From NCBI RefSeq assembly GCF_004634215.1, contig NZ_SMMH01000003.1, forward strand, positions 123,895 through 187,894: DNA of 64,000 nt, in the 5' to 3' direction. This DNA is from Deinococcus fonticola (GTDB lineage: Bacteria > Deinococcota > Deinococci > Deinococcales > Deinococcaceae). Both the position numbers and the translations under genes were made by a program. Below are positions 63,965 to 64,000 of the stretch, piece after piece; positions within the stretch are counted from its first letter, which is position 1, and each line of letters opens with the position of its first letter. Under the pieces are notes generated by a model. That model saw only the letters and a program-made list of their open reading frames with translations, ran no database searches and was not told the DNA's origin.

Positions 63965-64000
63965 ATTTGGAGAGTTTGATTCTGGCTCAGGGTGAACGCT
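63965..64000 (+). rRNA. 16S ribosomal RNA, 5' end only
   Basis: GGAGAGTTTGATTCTGGCTC followed by AGGGTGAACGCT is the 5' end of bacterial 16S rRNA. Deinococcus usually has GATCCTGG here, so GATTCTGG is a variant. Only about 36 nt are inside the window. Confidence 0.95.

Overview
The window is chromosomal DNA of a high-GC bacterium and almost certainly belongs to Deinococcus or a close relative. This rests on gene content (TreY/TreZ, GlgX, five-domain S1 with a Gly/Arg tail, bifunctional Nnr), the sense of the partial 16S rRNA start, and a repeated TANNNT box 5-8 nt before start codons. That box pattern is typical of the leaderless transcripts known to be common in Deinococcus. No prophage, CRISPR array or intact transposon was seen.

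Layout. 1-8.9 kb: pentose-phosphate enzymes zwf (partial) and gnd (-), a SRPBCC protein and a PIG-L deacetylase (-), then moaA, a GntR/UTRA regulator and glgX (+). 7.9-13.8 kb: two small minus-strand genes, then the translationally coupled treZ-treY pair. With glgX this gives a glycogen-to-trehalose module. 13.9-16.2 kb: tRNA-Cys, tRNA-Val, a decayed tyrosine integrase and an orphan amino-acid-type binding protein. 16.2-22.1 kb: a TPR-GGDEF-EAL protein, tRNA-Gln, rpsA and a second GGDEF gene broken by an amber codon. 22.3-29.2 kb: tdk, a PfkB kinase and rsmA (-); a tail-anchored TPR protein, nnr and a DUF4388 protein (+); DUF456 (-); a MazG-like protein (+). 29.3-34.3 kb: thiolase, YciI, an AT-rich unknown gene and 3-hydroxybutyryl-CoA dehydrogenase (+), then pdxH and mutM (-) and pcp (+).

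34.5-39.7 kb: a small minus-strand cluster (membrane protein, DinB-like protein, unknown) and a ferric-iron ABC transporter. 39.8-42.4 kb: a holin-like membrane protein with a partner, a Fur-family regulator and an exported protein. 42.5-47.6 kb: a secreted zinc-protease-like lipoprotein and a SAM-I riboswitch-controlled metY-metX operon. 47.6-50.5 kb: a histone-deacetylase remnant, arsC, a HAD phosphatase, a CsaA-like tRNA-binding protein and a nitronate monooxygenase pseudogene. 50.5-56.5 kb: an ACT protein, a trypsin/PDZ protease, a LuxR-type regulator, a small two-domain DNA-binding protein behind a perfect inverted repeat, glpX, a 36-residue membrane peptide and pgm. 56.5-63.6 kb: two membrane/exported unknowns, thiN, and a five-gene operon (NUDIX, Sel1, YigZ, ThiP-like permease, ThiQ-like ATPase). 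The window ends in an rRNA promoter, leader and the 5' end of 16S rRNA.

The most promising leads are: the HTH + ribbon-helix-helix protein with a 16-bp perfect inverted repeat around its promoter (52.86-53.34 kb); the lysine/alanine-rich histone-tail-like extension on Zwf; the widespread leaderless start signature; the SAM-I riboswitch; and four decaying loci (integrase, GGDEF, histone deacetylase, nitronate monooxygenase). All protein functions are assigned from motifs read by eye. No database search was run.
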